Source: a bacterium (GTDB taxonomy: Bacteria; JAMCPX01). From it: a stretch of DNA of 6,533 nt. The position numbers and the translations under genes were made by a program. The stretch is taken from NCBI GenBank assembly GCA_021815065.1, contig JAKAHI010000079.1:1-6533 (forward strand). The letters are read 5' to 3'. The notes below the pieces were generated by a model that made no database searches, was not told the origin of the DNA, and saw only the letters and a list, made by a program, of their open reading frames with translations. Below are positions 6,006 to 6,533 of this stretch, one piece after another. Position 1 is the first letter of the stretch; every line of letters starts with the position of its first letter.

Positions 6006-6533
6006 CTTTTTACCTCTCCTATCCATCCGCCGCCGAGGATCTCATCATCATGATAAAATACCGCTGCCTGCCCTGGAGTGATCGCCCTTTGCGGTGAATC
6101 AAATTTTATAAGTAGCATAGTATCTTTCTTTTTCATTAAGGCTCTTTTTTCCGTGTGTCTGTACCGTATTCTGACATTTGCATACAAGGGAAAAACAGGT
6201 TCCCTGCCTCCTATCCAATGTACATTACCTACGGTGAATGTATCGGACATAAGGCCGTCACCCGTATCAACGGTTATACTGTTGGCGGAAACGTTTTTAT
6301 CTATAACATAAACAGGTTCGTTTGTATAGACTCCGATACCCTTCCTCTGTCCTATGGTGTAGAATTGCAGGCCTCTATGGGTGCCCATGACCGTGCCTTC
6401 ACGGTTGACGATAGTTCCCTCGCGCAGTGGTGCCATAGTGCTGAAGGTGCTGCTGAACTCTTTGAATCCTCCCGCCGGGAGAAAACATAATTCCTGGCTG
6501 TCTTTTTTGTTGCATGTGATCAATTCGGCATTG
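6002..6533 (-). CDS. mnmA: tRNA-specific 2-thiouridylase MnmA, C-terminal part (5' end off window)
   Basis: MnmA adenylates U34 of tRNA-Lys, -Glu and -Gln and replaces its 2-oxygen with sulfur, in the cytoplasm. The fragment has 176 residues and enters in frame at the right edge (bases 6530-6532), so no start is visible; a TTG at 6523 is only an internal codon. KKDSQELCFLP near the fragment start holds the second catalytic Cys (codon 6485-6487), equivalent to the Cys in KKDSTGICF of E. coli MnmA that carries the persulfide. Next comes the central domain signature GTVMGTHRGLQFYTIGQRKGIGV, then the C-terminal beta-barrel ending RAITPGQAAVFY...ILGGGWI, which is diagnostic. The N-terminal ATP-pyrophosphatase domain, with its PP-loop and first Cys, is missing. 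The stop overlaps the rhodanese start (ATGA), so it heads the visible part of the gene series. Confidence 0.96.
   Translation of the reverse strand, partial: NAELITCNKKDSQELCFLPAGGFKEFSSTFSTMAPLREGTIVNREGTVMGTHRGLQFYTIGQRKGIGVYTNEPVYVIDKNVSANSITVDTGDGLMSDTFTVGNVHWIGGREPVFPLYANVRIRYRHTEKRALMKKKDTMLLIKFDSPQRAITPGQAAVFYHDDEILGGGWIGEVKR
6013..6020 (-). promoter_or_regulatory. Ribosome binding site that fixes the rhodanese start
   Basis: AGGAGAGG on the minus strand lies seven bases before ATG 6005 and inside the last codons of mnmA. It lies downstream of the alternative ATG at 6026, so it can only serve the shorter start. Confidence 0.7.

Noticed and set aside
5508..6533. Direct sulfur relay from the rhodanese to MnmA
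   Set aside because: The predicted N-in anchor puts the rhodanese domain outside the cytoplasm, away from MnmA; adjacency alone does not support a relay.

Overview
The window comes from a bacterial chromosome, moderately AT-rich by eye. The gene set (an FAA1-type acyl-CoA ligase, an extended SDR, ftsEX, mnmA, and a rhodanese plus DoxX/MauE pair) and the sequence style suggest a Gram-negative, possibly anaerobic lineage such as Desulfobacterota or Nitrospirota. This placement is an inference from gene content and is not proven by any marker here. There are seven supportable protein genes, two of them cut by the window edges. I see no rRNA or tRNA gene, mobile element or CRISPR array.

Left part (1-2997): two divergent genes. 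On the minus strand is a long-chain acyl-CoA synthetase (start 1791) whose C-terminal end lies beyond the left edge. On the plus strand is an NAD(P)-dependent extended SDR of the dihydroflavonol-4-reductase/epimerase type (2017-2997). The 225-base intergenic region holds two candidate sigma70 promoters firing toward the ligase. It also holds two perfect palindromes, one lying exactly in the -35/-10 spacer of the distal promoter.

Right part (3012-6533): one compact minus-strand gene series, read from right to left. It contains mnmA (3' part only), a membrane-anchored rhodanese, a MauE/DoxX-type membrane protein with a Cys-Gly-Cys motif, a 136-residue conserved-looking protein of unknown function, ftsE and ftsX. 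Junctions are an ATGA overlap, 1-base gaps at the next two junctions, then 10 and 21 bases, so a single transcript with translational coupling is likely. ftsX ends 14 bases from the convergent end of the SDR gene, so the series stops there and no murein hydrolase activator gene follows.

Functionally the series joins tRNA 2-thiolation, a predicted envelope sulfur/thiol pair and the divisome ABC module FtsEX. The most interesting points are the rhodanese-MauE pair, the unknown protein directly upstream of ftsE, the roughly 57-residue insertion in the acyl-CoA synthetase, and the palindromes in the divergent promoter region. Each gene belongs to a recognisable type; nothing here proves an undescribed system.
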